A stretch of 51,175 nt of DNA from Lachnospiraceae bacterium. Lineage in GTDB: Bacteria > Bacillota > Clostridia > Lachnospirales > Lachnospiraceae. The notes under the pieces are model-generated. The model saw nothing but the letters and a program-made list of their open reading frames with translations. It did no database searches and was not told the DNA's origin. Below, piece after piece: positions 26,315-34,341 of this stretch (position 1 is its first letter; each line of letters starts with the position of its first letter). The stretch is taken from positions 1-51,175 of the forward strand of contig JAFUJA010000001.1 in assembly GCA_017473905.1 (NCBI GenBank), given 5' to 3'. The position numbers and the translations under genes are program-made.

Positions 26315-27034
26315 ATGGGCATACGAATCAACAAATATCTGGCGGATGCATCGGTAGCATCCAGACGGGAAGCAGATAAATTGGTAGAACAGGGGCTTGT
26401 GACCATAAACGGACGAATTGCACAAAATGCAGATCGTGTGGAAGAAGGGGATAAGGTTTGTCTCCGCGGGAAAGAAATCCACATAAAAGATGAGAAACAT
26501 GTGGTGGCTTTTCATAAGCCTGTAGGTGTGACATGTACCAGACAGGATAAATTTGCAAAGGTAACCATTGAAGATGTGATTTCATATCCTGTCAGGTTAA
26601 ATTATGCAGGACGGCTTGACCGGGATTCGGAAGGCTTGCTTCTTTTAACCAACGATGGTGCCCTGATTGATAATATGATGCGTGGGGCAAACGGTCATGA
26701 GAAGGAATATGTTGTTAAAACGGATAAAAAAATAACGGATGAATTTCTTGCCGGAATGCGTAAAGGGGTTTATTTAAAAGAACTGGAGCGTAAAACCAGA
26801 CCTTGTGAGGTTACAAAGGAAGGTGAATATACCTTCCGCATTGTTCTGACCCAGGGATTGAACCGGCAAATCCGCCGTATGTGTAAAGAATTCGGATATG
26901 AAGTAAGAAAGCTGACCAGAGTAAGGGTTTTAAATATTACGCTGGATGGTTTGAAAACCGGTGAACTTCGCAGACTGGAAGGTGAAGAACTGGAGACTCT
27001 TTATCAGATGGTTGGTATGTTACCACCGTCATAA
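26315..27034 (+). CDS. rluF: 23S rRNA pseudouridine synthase, RluB/E/F family (RluF-like)
   Basis: Isomerises uridine in 23S rRNA. An N-terminal S4 RNA-binding domain (IRINKYLADASVASRREADKL) is followed by the catalytic domain with the Asp-containing motif AGRLDRDSEGLLLLTND and the LTQGLNRQIRRMC motif. The start at 26315 (MGIRINKY) is chosen because GGGAGG lies before it and inside the longer reading from 26303. 239 aa. RluF is the closest subtype by length and the CTRQ context, but RluB/E cannot be excluded. Confidence 0.88.
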   Translation: MGIRINKYLADASVASRREADKLVEQGLVTINGRIAQNADRVEEGDKVCLRGKEIHIKDEKHVVAFHKPVGVTCTRQDKFAKVTIEDVISYPVRLNYAGRLDRDSEGLLLLTNDGALIDNMMRGANGHEKEYVVKTDKKITDEFLAGMRKGVYLKELERKTRPCEVTKEGEYTFRIVLTQGLNRQIRRMCKEFGYEVRKLTRVRVLNITLDGLKTGELRRLEGEELETLYQMVGMLPPS

Positions 27035-27057
27035 AAAATAGGGAATAGGTGAAATAT

Positions 27058-29025
27058 ATGGATAAAATGGTACGGATGCAGGAACTGGTAAAGGTTCTTT
27101 CGGAAGCAGCATATGCTTATTATGCCAAGGATGAAGAAATCATCAGTAATTTTGAATATGACCGCATGTATGATGAACTGGAAGCACTTGAAAAAGAAAC
27201 GGGTGTGGTTTTGGCAGGCAGTCCTACTACCAAGGTCGGTTATGAGGCAGTGGATGAATTGCCGAAAGAACGTCATGCGGCACCTATGCTTTCCCTTGCC
27301 AAAACAAAGGAAAGAGAGGAACTGTCCGCTTTTTTGGGGGAGAAAAAAGGTCTTCTTTCCTGGAAGCTTGACGGTTTAACCGTTGTTCTGGAATACTTTG
27401 GAGGAACGCTTCAGAAAGCAGTTACCAGAGGAAACGGAGAAGTCGGAGAGATTGTTACCAACAATGCCAGAATGTTTAAAAATATTCCCCTGCAGATTCC
27501 TTTTATGGGAAGATTGATTTTAAGAGGAGAAGCTGTTATACGGTATTCGGACTTTGAAGAAATTAACCGTAAAATCACCAATCCGGACGAACAGTATAAA
27601 AATCCCCGAAACTTGTGCAGCGGCTCTGTCCGTCAGTTAAACAATGAAGTAACAGCCGGACGTAATGTACGTTTTTATGGTTTTTCACTTGTGGAAGCGG
27701 GGGAAGAGGAGTTTGACAATTCTAGGGAAAATCAGCTTTTGTTCTTAAAAGAGCAGGGATTTGAGATTGTTCCTTTTAAGGTGGTAACAGGTGAAACGGT
27801 TGTTGCTGCCGTAGAAGAATTTGCAGAAGAAATTAAAACGTTTGATGTGCCCTCTGACGGACTTGTGCTTCTTTTAGATGACATTGCCTACGGAAAATCT
27901 TTGGGAAGAACCGCAAAATTTCCTCGGGATGCCATTGCTTTTAAATGGGCTGATGAAGTAAGGGAAACCGTTCTTCGGGAAATTGAATGGAGTCCCAGTC
28001 GAACAGGGTTGATTAATCCCGTGGCGATTTTTGACCCGGTAGAACTGGAAGGAACTACAGTGAGCCGTGCCAGTGTTCATAACATCAGTGTGATGCGTTC
28101 GTTAAAGCTTGGAATCGGGGACAGGATTACGGTTTATAAAGCCAACATGATTATTCCTCAGATTGCAGATAATTTAACCGGAAGCAATACGGTGGAAATT
28201 CCCTGTAAATGTCCTGTTTGTGAAGGCGATACGGCGATTGAAGCAGTAAATGAAGTGCAGTCACTGTTTTGTGTAAATCCTGCCTGTCCCGTTAAAAAGA
28301 TTAAGTCCCTTACTCTTTTTGTGAGCCGGGATGCGTTGAATATGGAAGGCTTAAGCGAGGCAACTCTTGAAAAATTTGTCGGTGCGGGATTTGTAAAAGA
28401 ATATCGGGATTTATTCCGTTTGTCAGAGCATAGAGACAAGATTGTTTCCATGGAAGGATTCGGAGAGAAATCCTTTGAAAATCTGGTTGCAAGCATCGAA
28501 AATGCCAGAAAAACAACGTTGCCCCGTCTTCTTTACGGACTTGGGATTGCCAATATCGGTGTGGCAACCGCAAAGGTAATGGCAAGAGAATTTGACCATG
28601 ATTTAGAAAAAATGCGTAATGCAACTCCGGAAGAAGTGGGTCTCGTGGAAGGTATCGGACCGGTAATCGCAGGAACTTTTTGTGATTACTTCCGAAGTGA
28701 AGAAAATATGGAGGTGCTTGAAAGACTCCTTGATGAATTGGAATTGGAGGCGGCTCCCGAAGTGCAGAAGAATGATATGATTACGGGAAAAACATTTGTT
28801 GTTACCGGAAGTCTTACTCATTTTACGGACAGAAGTGCATTTAAAGAGGCAATTGAAGCTATGGGTGGTAAGGTGGCCGGCAGCGTGTCTGCGAAAACAG
28901 AATGTCTGATTAATAATGATACGGCATCCGCTTCTTCCAAGAATAAAAAGGCAAAAGAGCTTGGCTTAAAAATCCTGTCGGAAGAGGATTTTATGCAGGA
29001 ATACGGTTTGCCGCCTCAGATGTAA
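27058..29025 (+). CDS. ligA: NAD-dependent DNA ligase LigA
   Basis: Seals nicks in replication and repair using NAD+. Domain order: Ia (YYAKDEEIISNFEYDRMYDEL), adenylation with the KxDG motif (SWKLDG) and TRGNGEVGE, OB fold, a four-Cys zinc finger (CPVC...CVNPAC), helix-hairpin-helix repeats and a C-terminal BRCT domain (TGKTFVVTGSLTHF). The start at 27058 uses AGGTG 7 nt upstream in place of GTG 27049. 655 aa, normal. The motif reads SWKLDG rather than the EPKLDG of enteric enzymes. Confidence 0.97.
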   Translation: MDKMVRMQELVKVLSEAAYAYYAKDEEIISNFEYDRMYDELEALEKETGVVLAGSPTTKVGYEAVDELPKERHAAPMLSLAKTKEREELSAFLGEKKGLLSWKLDGLTVVLEYFGGTLQKAVTRGNGEVGEIVTNNARMFKNIPLQIPFMGRLILRGEAVIRYSDFEEINRKITNPDEQYKNPRNLCSGSVRQLNNEVTAGRNVRFYGFSLVEAGEEEFDNSRENQLLFLKEQGFEIVPFKVVTGETVVAAVEEFAEEIKTFDVPSDGLVLLLDDIAYGKSLGRTAKFPRDAIAFKWADEVRETVLREIEWSPSRTGLINPVAIFDPVELEGTTVSRASVHNISVMRSLKLGIGDRITVYKANMIIPQIADNLTGSNTVEIPCKCPVCEGDTAIEAVNEVQSLFCVNPACPVKKIKSLTLFVSRDALNMEGLSEATLEKFVGAGFVKEYRDLFRLSEHRDKIVSMEGFGEKSFENLVASIENARKTTLPRLLYGLGIANIGVATAKVMAREFDHDLEKMRNATPEEVGLVEGIGPVIAGTFCDYFRSEENMEVLERLLDELELEAAPEVQKNDMITGKTFVVTGSLTHFTDRSAFKEAIEAMGGKVAGSVSAKTECLINNDTASASSKNKKAKELGLKILSEEDFMQEYGLPPQM

Positions 29026-29128
29026 ATTTTTATTGAGAAGACATAAAAAGTAACGGCTGTTGAATTTGTTGCACACAAATACTTTTTATGATATGATTTC
29101 CAAAGAAAAAACAGGAAGGTGATAGATT

Positions 29129-30034
29129 ATGCCGATTCGGATACAGAGTGAATTACCCGCAAAAGAACGGTTGGAAAATGAGAATATATTTGTAATGGAT
29201 GAGTTTCGTGCCATGCATCAGGATATCCGTCCTTTGAAGGTTTGCATTCTGAATCTGATGCCTTTGAAAGAAGAAACGGAGTTACAGCTTTTACGCGTTC
29301 TTTCTAACACGCCTCTTCAGGTAGATGTTGTATTTATGAATGTAAAAAGTCATATTTCCCAGAATACTTCGGCAAGTCATTTGAATAAGTTTTATATTAC
29401 TTTGGATGATGTAAGAGAGCAGAAGTTTGATGGTTTGATTATTACAGGTGCACCGGTAGAGCAGATTCCTTTTGAAGAAGTGGATTACTGGGAAGAATTG
29501 TGCGAAATCATGGACTGGTCCAAAGAGAATGTAACCTCAACCCTTCATATTTGCTGGGGAGCACAGGCCGGAATGTATTATCATTTTGGTTTGGATAAGG
29601 CTTCTCTTTCTAAAAAAATTACGGGAATTTATAAACACAGGGTTATGAAAAGAAAAGAGCCGCTGGTAAGGGGCTTTGACGATGAATTTTATGCCCCTCA
29701 CAGCCGTTACACGGAAGTTCCTTCCTCTGCTGTGCATTCTTGCGAAGACTTAACAGTTCTGGCAGAATCCGATGAGGCAGGTATTTATATTGCCATGGCA
29801 GGAGCCGGAAAGCAGATTTTTGTAACCGGGCATCCTGAGTATGACCGTATGACACTGGACAAGGAATATCGTCGTGACATGGGTAAGGGACTGAATCCTG
29901 ATGTGCCTGCCAACTATTATCCTTGTGATGATCCGGAACAGGAACCTCTTCTTCAGTGGCGTTCCCACAGCATCAATTTATACAGTAACTGGTTAAATTA
30001 TTACGTATATCAGGTGACACCTTACGAATTATAG
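29129..30034 (+). CDS. metA: Homoserine O-acetyltransferase MetA (MetAA)
   Basis: First committed step of methionine synthesis, acylating homoserine. Nucleophile Cys142 lies in HICWGAQAG; His235 and Glu237 lie in GHPEYD. The substrate-selecting residue is Glu111 (GAPVEQ), which in characterised Bacillus MetA directs acetyl-CoA use, while enteric enzymes with Gly there use succinyl-CoA. 301 aa. AGGAAGGTGA precedes the ATG. Leader too short for a SAM riboswitch or T-box, and none is visible. Confidence 0.95.
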   Translation: MPIRIQSELPAKERLENENIFVMDEFRAMHQDIRPLKVCILNLMPLKEETELQLLRVLSNTPLQVDVVFMNVKSHISQNTSASHLNKFYITLDDVREQKFDGLIITGAPVEQIPFEEVDYWEELCEIMDWSKENVTSTLHICWGAQAGMYYHFGLDKASLSKKITGIYKHRVMKRKEPLVRGFDDEFYAPHSRYTEVPSSAVHSCEDLTVLAESDEAGIYIAMAGAGKQIFVTGHPEYDRMTLDKEYRRDMGKGLNPDVPANYYPCDDPEQEPLLQWRSHSINLYSNWLNYYVYQVTPYEL

Positions 30035-30044
30035 TTAAAAAAAT

Positions 30045-30101
30045 ACACCCGCCCATTTTTTTTTCCGTTTGATGGAAAGTGAAATGCACGGGTGTTTTTT
30101 T
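30045..30101. terminator. Bidirectional terminator between metA and the reverse-strand membrane gene
   Basis: ACACCCG (30045-30051) pairs with CGGGTGT (30089-30095), with ATTT/AAAT extending the stem. T-runs flank both sides, so it can serve both convergent genes. Confidence 0.8.
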
Positions 30102-31896
30102 ATTCTTTTTTACTTGCATCCTTTTGTAACAGAAAAGCCACATACAAAGGATAAAGGACTATAATAGGGAATACATACCGGAAATTGCTGACCGGTCCCA
30201 ATAAAAAGGTACACCAGTAGAAGAATGCAGGTAATATCGAGAGAATTAATGTGTGTTTCTTTTGATATACCAACAGGAACATGGTAAGGATTAATATCCA
30301 TACCGGTGTACTGATTGCAAATAAGTTGGCAACAAGAGGCATCGTGTCATATAAAAGATAAGATGCACATCTTTCGTAAATATTAAAAAGGAAGGGCAGT
30401 TTGCTGTCTCTTGTGACTTTATAGCCGGAACTTTCTTTTGGGTAAATATAAGTTTCGATGTAAGCCCTCTGGGAATACTCATCATTTGTGTTTGCATCCG
30501 GATACCAGTAGGGTAGATTCAGATTTAAAAATGAATTCACATAATCCAAGGGATATTTAATCAGAAGGCGTAACCAGAGTTCGATAAAACCGGCTTTATC
30601 TGCCTGGAAATTTCCTGTGTTAAAATGAATTTTTACAGGGTCTGCCAGACGGGGATTGTAAAGTTCATTCAGGGAATCCACAGGAAGAAAACGACCTGCT
30701 TCCGCCAAATCCGCTTCAGATAATTCCGCTTTATGCTCAATGATAACGCAGGAAATCTGCTGCATGGGAACACTGAGCATTTCACGTACGTTTCCCTCGC
30801 CGATTCCCAAAAGTGTATATACCGGTCCGTTAATTAAGCCATATCCCAGAAGAATACAGGTTAACCAGAGGAGAAAGGTTTTCCAATATTTCCGGTAAAG
30901 TACCAGCATAAGAAGGATTGCGGGAATCAGTGCGTAAACCATGTTATTGCGGAACAGACAGCACAGAACACCGAATATAATCAGACTCAGGTTACCAAAA
31001 ACATTCGTGGAATTTTCTTTTCTTTTTATACCGAAAGTACAAAGCTCGATGGTGAAGAAAATAAGACAAACGGTAAAAAATACATCCTTTGTAGGAATAA
31101 AAGAAAATAAGGTTACCGCCGGGTTTATGCAGAAAAATGCAACTGCTCCTAAAATCAGGTAATTATTCCATTTCTGCAGTACCATAAATCGGATTAAAAA
31201 TGCCAGCGCGGTTGCAAGAAGAAGCATCTGGCATACAGAGTAAATCATAAGTGCGTTTAAGCCGCTGAACTCTTCAAACATCAGGCAAAGCTTCCAGAAG
31301 ATGGTATGAAGCGGCGGATGATGTTTGGTCATTTGTGTCAATCCCAGGGCTTCCCGGGTCTGAACATCCATATCATAGGCAAAAACTCCCGGGTAATAAG
31401 CAAGGTAAGCCGGAAGCCATGACAGGAAAAATAAAATACCGGATAAAAGAGGGTACTTATAAATTTTCCATTGTGTTTCAGCCGTGCATTTTGGAATGCG
31501 GGGCAGATAACGAATCACCAACATAAGAACACAGGATAAGATTGTCGTAAAGCCTGCCATGGAAATGAGAAACCGTAAAATGCCGGCAGGAGAATTACAA
31601 AGAGCTGCCAGACTGCCTTTTACATAGAGCGCATGCCCCATTAACAGGATATCGGATAAAAAGAATCCGAAAACAAAAGAACCGAGGCGGATTTTTTTGT
31701 CCGTGATTTTACCGGCAGTATGCATCAGAAGCAGGCCGGCAAGAAACAGTACGATATTAAAAATACTCTGATTTCCGAGATAGTTCCCATCAAAGAAATA
31801 TTCATTGTATCCCCAGACAAAACAAAAGGATAGAATTCCGTATAAAACGAATCGGAACGGTTTTGTTTTATAAAAAGCTTGTTTATTTTCCGTCAT
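30100..31896 (-). CDS. Large polytopic membrane protein, DUF6020-type (GT-C-like)
   Basis: About 12-14 membrane segments in 598 aa. The first extracytoplasmic loop after segment 5 has YYPGVFAYDMDVQTREALG and TKHHPPLHTIFW, a pattern of the DUF6020-like family that resembles GT-C glycosyltransferases. Function and substrate are unknown; a role in cell-surface glycan modification is inference. It is alone on the reverse strand. AGGAG lies 13 nt before the ATG, a loose ribosome site. Soluble domain near residues 400-500 contains NANTNDEYSQRAY. Confidence 0.75.
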   Translation of the reverse strand: MTENKQAFYKTKPFRFVLYGILSFCFVWGYNEYFFDGNYLGNQSIFNIVLFLAGLLLMHTAGKITDKKIRLGSFVFGFFLSDILLMGHALYVKGSLAALCNSPAGILRFLISMAGFTTILSCVLMLVIRYLPRIPKCTAETQWKIYKYPLLSGILFFLSWLPAYLAYYPGVFAYDMDVQTREALGLTQMTKHHPPLHTIFWKLCLMFEEFSGLNALMIYSVCQMLLLATALAFLIRFMVLQKWNNYLILGAVAFFCINPAVTLFSFIPTKDVFFTVCLIFFTIELCTFGIKRKENSTNVFGNLSLIIFGVLCCLFRNNMVYALIPAILLMLVLYRKYWKTFLLWLTCILLGYGLINGPVYTLLGIGEGNVREMLSVPMQQISCVIIEHKAELSEADLAEAGRFLPVDSLNELYNPRLADPVKIHFNTGNFQADKAGFIELWLRLLIKYPLDYVNSFLNLNLPYWYPDANTNDEYSQRAYIETYIYPKESSGYKVTRDSKLPFLFNIYERCASYLLYDTMPLVANLFAISTPVWILILTMFLLVYQKKHTLILSILPAFFYWCTFLLGPVSNFRYVFPIIVLYPLYVAFLLQKDASKKE

Positions 31897-32001
31897 AATT
31901 ATTTAAAACTCCTATAATTGTCTTAATTATTATAACACAAAAACAGGCTTGAGCAATCATTTCTGCGTTTTTTAACAGATAAAACACAAAGGTATGCTAT
32001 A

Positions 32002-32039
32002 AAAAAATGGTGGTAAAATAACCATGAAAGCATTATAAT
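32002..32039 (+). promoter_or_regulatory. Putative promoter of the rhomboid-like gene set
   Basis: AAAAAATGGTGG (32002-32013), 20 nt, TATAAT (32034-32039). The same 12-mer and spacing occur before ppdK. A conventional -35 is not evident. Confidence 0.45.
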
Positions 32040-32087
32040 AAAAAGGTCTGTTATTATTTTTTGAATCTAAGAAGAACGGAGTATAAA

Positions 32088-32987
32088 ATGTCAAAATTTA
32101 TTTATAAACTTGAGCGGAAATTCGGAAAGTACGCAATCCCGAATTTAATGTTATATGTGGTTATTGTGCAGGCGGTGGGATATATTATCACCTATACCAA
32201 ACCGGAGCTGCTTTTTTATCTTTCTTTGAATCCGGCGGCAATTATAACGGGACAGGTATGGCGTCTTGTTACCTGGGTTCTGGTGCCTGAACAGTACATG
32301 AATCTTTTTATGGCGATTATTTCCCTGTATTGTTTCTATTCCCTGGGAAGGGCATTGGAACGGGCTTTGGGAAGCTTTTATTTAAATCTTTTCTTTCTGT
32401 CCGGCTGTATATTTTCTGTCATAGGTGCATTTATCATGACCGGAATTGCTACCGGGGCATTGATGATTTCCACGGATTTAGGCATGTGGCAGGTGTTGCA
32501 GCTTCTGGCTGAGGGCGGTTTGAGCCTTTATGCCATGTATTATCTGAATCTTTCCCTGATTCTTGCTTTTGCCATTTGTTTCCCTGATGCGAGATTTTAT
32601 GTGTTTTTCGTGATTCAGATACCGGCGAAGGTTTTGGGAATTATTTATGCCTGTCTTCAGGCTGCCACCGTAATTTTTGCTTTTGTGGACGGATTTGCTT
32701 CCGGTCTGATTACCCTTGTTGCGGTAGGCGCTTCCCTGTTAAATGTTATCCTTTTCTTCCTCTGGACCAAACGAAGCCGTTTTAAGTCCCCTAAGGAAAT
32801 CAAGCGTCAGCGTGAATATAAGGTAAAAATGAAGCGGGCTTCTGCAGTTTCCAGACACAAATGTGCTATTTGCGGACAGACCAACGAAAGCAACCCGGAT
32901 TTACAGTTCCGGTATTGCTCCAAGTGTGAAGGAAATTATGAATATTGTTCCGAGCATCTTTTTACCCACGAACATGTTACAAAATAA
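32088..32987 (+). CDS. Rhomboid-like membrane protein with C-terminal zinc ribbon
   Basis: About six membrane segments. Rhomboid-type features: GQVWRLVTWVLVP before segment 2, and the LYCFYSLGRALERALGS and FFLSGCIFSVIGAF stretches. The catalytic Ser motif GxSG of true rhomboid proteases is absent, so it is probably an inactive member, comparable to Derlin/iRhom-type proteins. The cytoplasmic tail ends in a zinc ribbon (CAICG...YCSKCE, then CSEH...HEH). The start at 32088 follows ACGGAGTATAAA; the same 15-base start context recurs at the next gene. 299 aa. First of three co-directional genes. Confidence 0.7.
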   Translation: MSKFIYKLERKFGKYAIPNLMLYVVIVQAVGYIITYTKPELLFYLSLNPAAIITGQVWRLVTWVLVPEQYMNLFMAIISLYCFYSLGRALERALGSFYLNLFFLSGCIFSVIGAFIMTGIATGALMISTDLGMWQVLQLLAEGGLSLYAMYYLNLSLILAFAICFPDARFYVFFVIQIPAKVLGIIYACLQAATVIFAFVDGFASGLITLVAVGASLLNVILFFLWTKRSRFKSPKEIKRQREYKVKMKRASAVSRHKCAICGQTNESNPDLQFRYCSKCEGNYEYCSEHLFTHEHVTK

Positions 32988-33027
32988 AATCTTTTAAAAG
33001 AAAATAAAAGATAACACGGAGTATAAA

Positions 33028-33768
33028 ATGAAAAAAGAAGACAGCAATTTATTTGTCAGTGCATTGACTGAATTAAAAGAAACCGCAGTTGCCCAGGGGA
33101 ATGTAATTTCCAAGGAACAGCTGGAAGAAATTCTCGGAGACATGAATTTAAATGACGAACAGATGGATTTGGTTTATCAGTATTTAAAAGATGCCAAAAT
33201 CGGTGTGGATGAGCCTGTGGATGCGGATGAATATGTGGTCGGGGAAGACCGTAAGTATCTGGATATGTATCTGGAAGAACTTGCAGAACTTCCGCCCTGT
33301 TCCCAGAGCAAAAAAGAAGCACTTTTACTTTCAGCCATGGCAGGTGAAACGAGCGTTCGTGACGAACTGATTCAGGCGTTTTTGCCTCAGGTTGCGGATA
33401 TTGCTAAAATCTATGCAGGTCAGGGCGTTTTACTGGAAGATTTGATTGGAGAAGGGAATGTAGCCCTTGCTGTTGTGATGGATATGCTGGGAAGCCAGGA
33501 AAATGCCGGGGAAGCGGAAGAAATGGTTGTCCAGATGGTAATGAAAGCCATGGAAAGTCTTGTATATGAAGTACAGGAAAACAGGGACAGTACTTCTGAA
33601 ATTGCGGAAAAAGCAAATATGGTTTTGGAAAAAGCTAACGCTCTTGCAGAAGAACTTCTCCGTAAGGTAACCCGGGATGAGGTCTGTCAGGAAACAGGTC
33701 TTAGCAGGGAAGAACTGGATGAGATTCTCCGCATTACCGGATGGAAAATAGAAGTCATTGACCAATAA
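33028..33768 (+). CDS. Degenerate sigma-70-like protein lacking promoter-recognition regions
   Basis: Recognised by alignment to housekeeping sigma (RpoD). Residues ~10-60 resemble region 1.1 (ISKEQLEEILGDMNLNDEQ). Residues 78-153 follow regions 1.2-2.2 closely, with YLEELAELP, then YAGQGVLLEDLIGEGNVAL, equivalent to RpoD YVGRGMQFLDLIQEGNLGL. The -10 melting part (RpoD YATWW, region 2.3-2.4) is replaced by an acidic, aromatic-poor stretch (155-182). A region-3-like part returns at 190-240 (VTRDEVCQETGLSREELDE). No region 4 exists. It should be able to contact RNA polymerase but not recognise promoters; that role is inference. 246 aa, in a set with its neighbours. Confidence 0.65.
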   Translation: MKKEDSNLFVSALTELKETAVAQGNVISKEQLEEILGDMNLNDEQMDLVYQYLKDAKIGVDEPVDADEYVVGEDRKYLDMYLEELAELPPCSQSKKEALLLSAMAGETSVRDELIQAFLPQVADIAKIYAGQGVLLEDLIGEGNVALAVVMDMLGSQENAGEAEEMVVQMVMKAMESLVYEVQENRDSTSEIAEKANMVLEKANALAEELLRKVTRDEVCQETGLSREELDEILRITGWKIEVIDQ

Positions 33769-33781
33769 GGGAGGAAATGTG

Positions 33782-34198
33782 GTGGAATACAGTAACGACA
33801 GAGATTTTAAATATGTTCTGCAGGATGCATCTCACGTTTATCTCGGTGGCCGTATGACCTTTCAGGAAATGATGGACTGGGAGGACGTTCCTTTTAAATT
33901 AAAGGCTATTGTGAACAAATATTTCCTTGAACAGGAAGTGGATGCAGACAGTCTTGCCGGGGCATTTAAAGTAATGGATAAAAAAACATTTACATATCAG
34001 ATTTGTAAGCAGCTTCGAATAAAAATCAAAGCGGGTTTTTATACGGTAAAAGTGAATCGTAAGGGAGAAGAAGAGAAAATTTACAAAAGCAAAACTTACT
34101 CTCTGGATGAATATCTTGCACTTCTTTCCGAGGGGGCAGAACCGATTACAGAAGAGGTTTCTCTTTCTAAGCTTGCACTGCTTGCATTTTCTGTTTAA
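33782..34198 (+). CDS. Small protein of unknown function
   Basis: Not recognised. 138 aa, soluble, no signal or membrane segment. N-terminal half HVYLGGRMTFQEMMDWEDVP, then a central KxxFTYQICKQLRIK and a basic beta-rich stretch (YTVKVNRKGEEEKIYKSKTYS). The start is GTG at 33782, 7 nt after GGGAGG; GTG 33779 is one codon earlier. It follows the sigma-like gene by 13 nt, so the two are almost surely co-expressed. Confidence 0.6.
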   Translation: MEYSNDRDFKYVLQDASHVYLGGRMTFQEMMDWEDVPFKLKAIVNKYFLEQEVDADSLAGAFKVMDKKTFTYQICKQLRIKIKAGFYTVKVNRKGEEEKIYKSKTYSLDEYLALLSEGAEPITEEVSLSKLALLAFSV

Positions 34199-34200
34199 TC

Positions 34201-34217
34201 TTAGGCATAATGCCTAA
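34201..34217 (+). other. Hairpin after the rhomboid-like gene set
   Basis: TTAGGCA (34201-34207) and TGCCTAA (34211-34217), 7-bp stem with a 3-nt loop. No T-tract; weak terminator at best. Confidence 0.4.
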
Positions 34218-34341
34218 AATCGGCAAAAACACCAATTTTAAATCGTTTAAAATGTGGAAAATGTCAAAAAATGGGTTTTCTGTATGGTGTATCTCTATAA
34301 GTATGATATACTACTATGGAGAATAAGGAGCATTATTGCTG

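Noticed and set aside
29041-29128. SAM riboswitch or T-box before metA
   Set aside because: Leader only about 100 nt, no matching stems, and promoter hexamers are off-spacing.
32061-32087. TTG start for the rhomboid-like protein
   Set aside because: No ribosome site before it; ATG 32088 follows ACGGAG.
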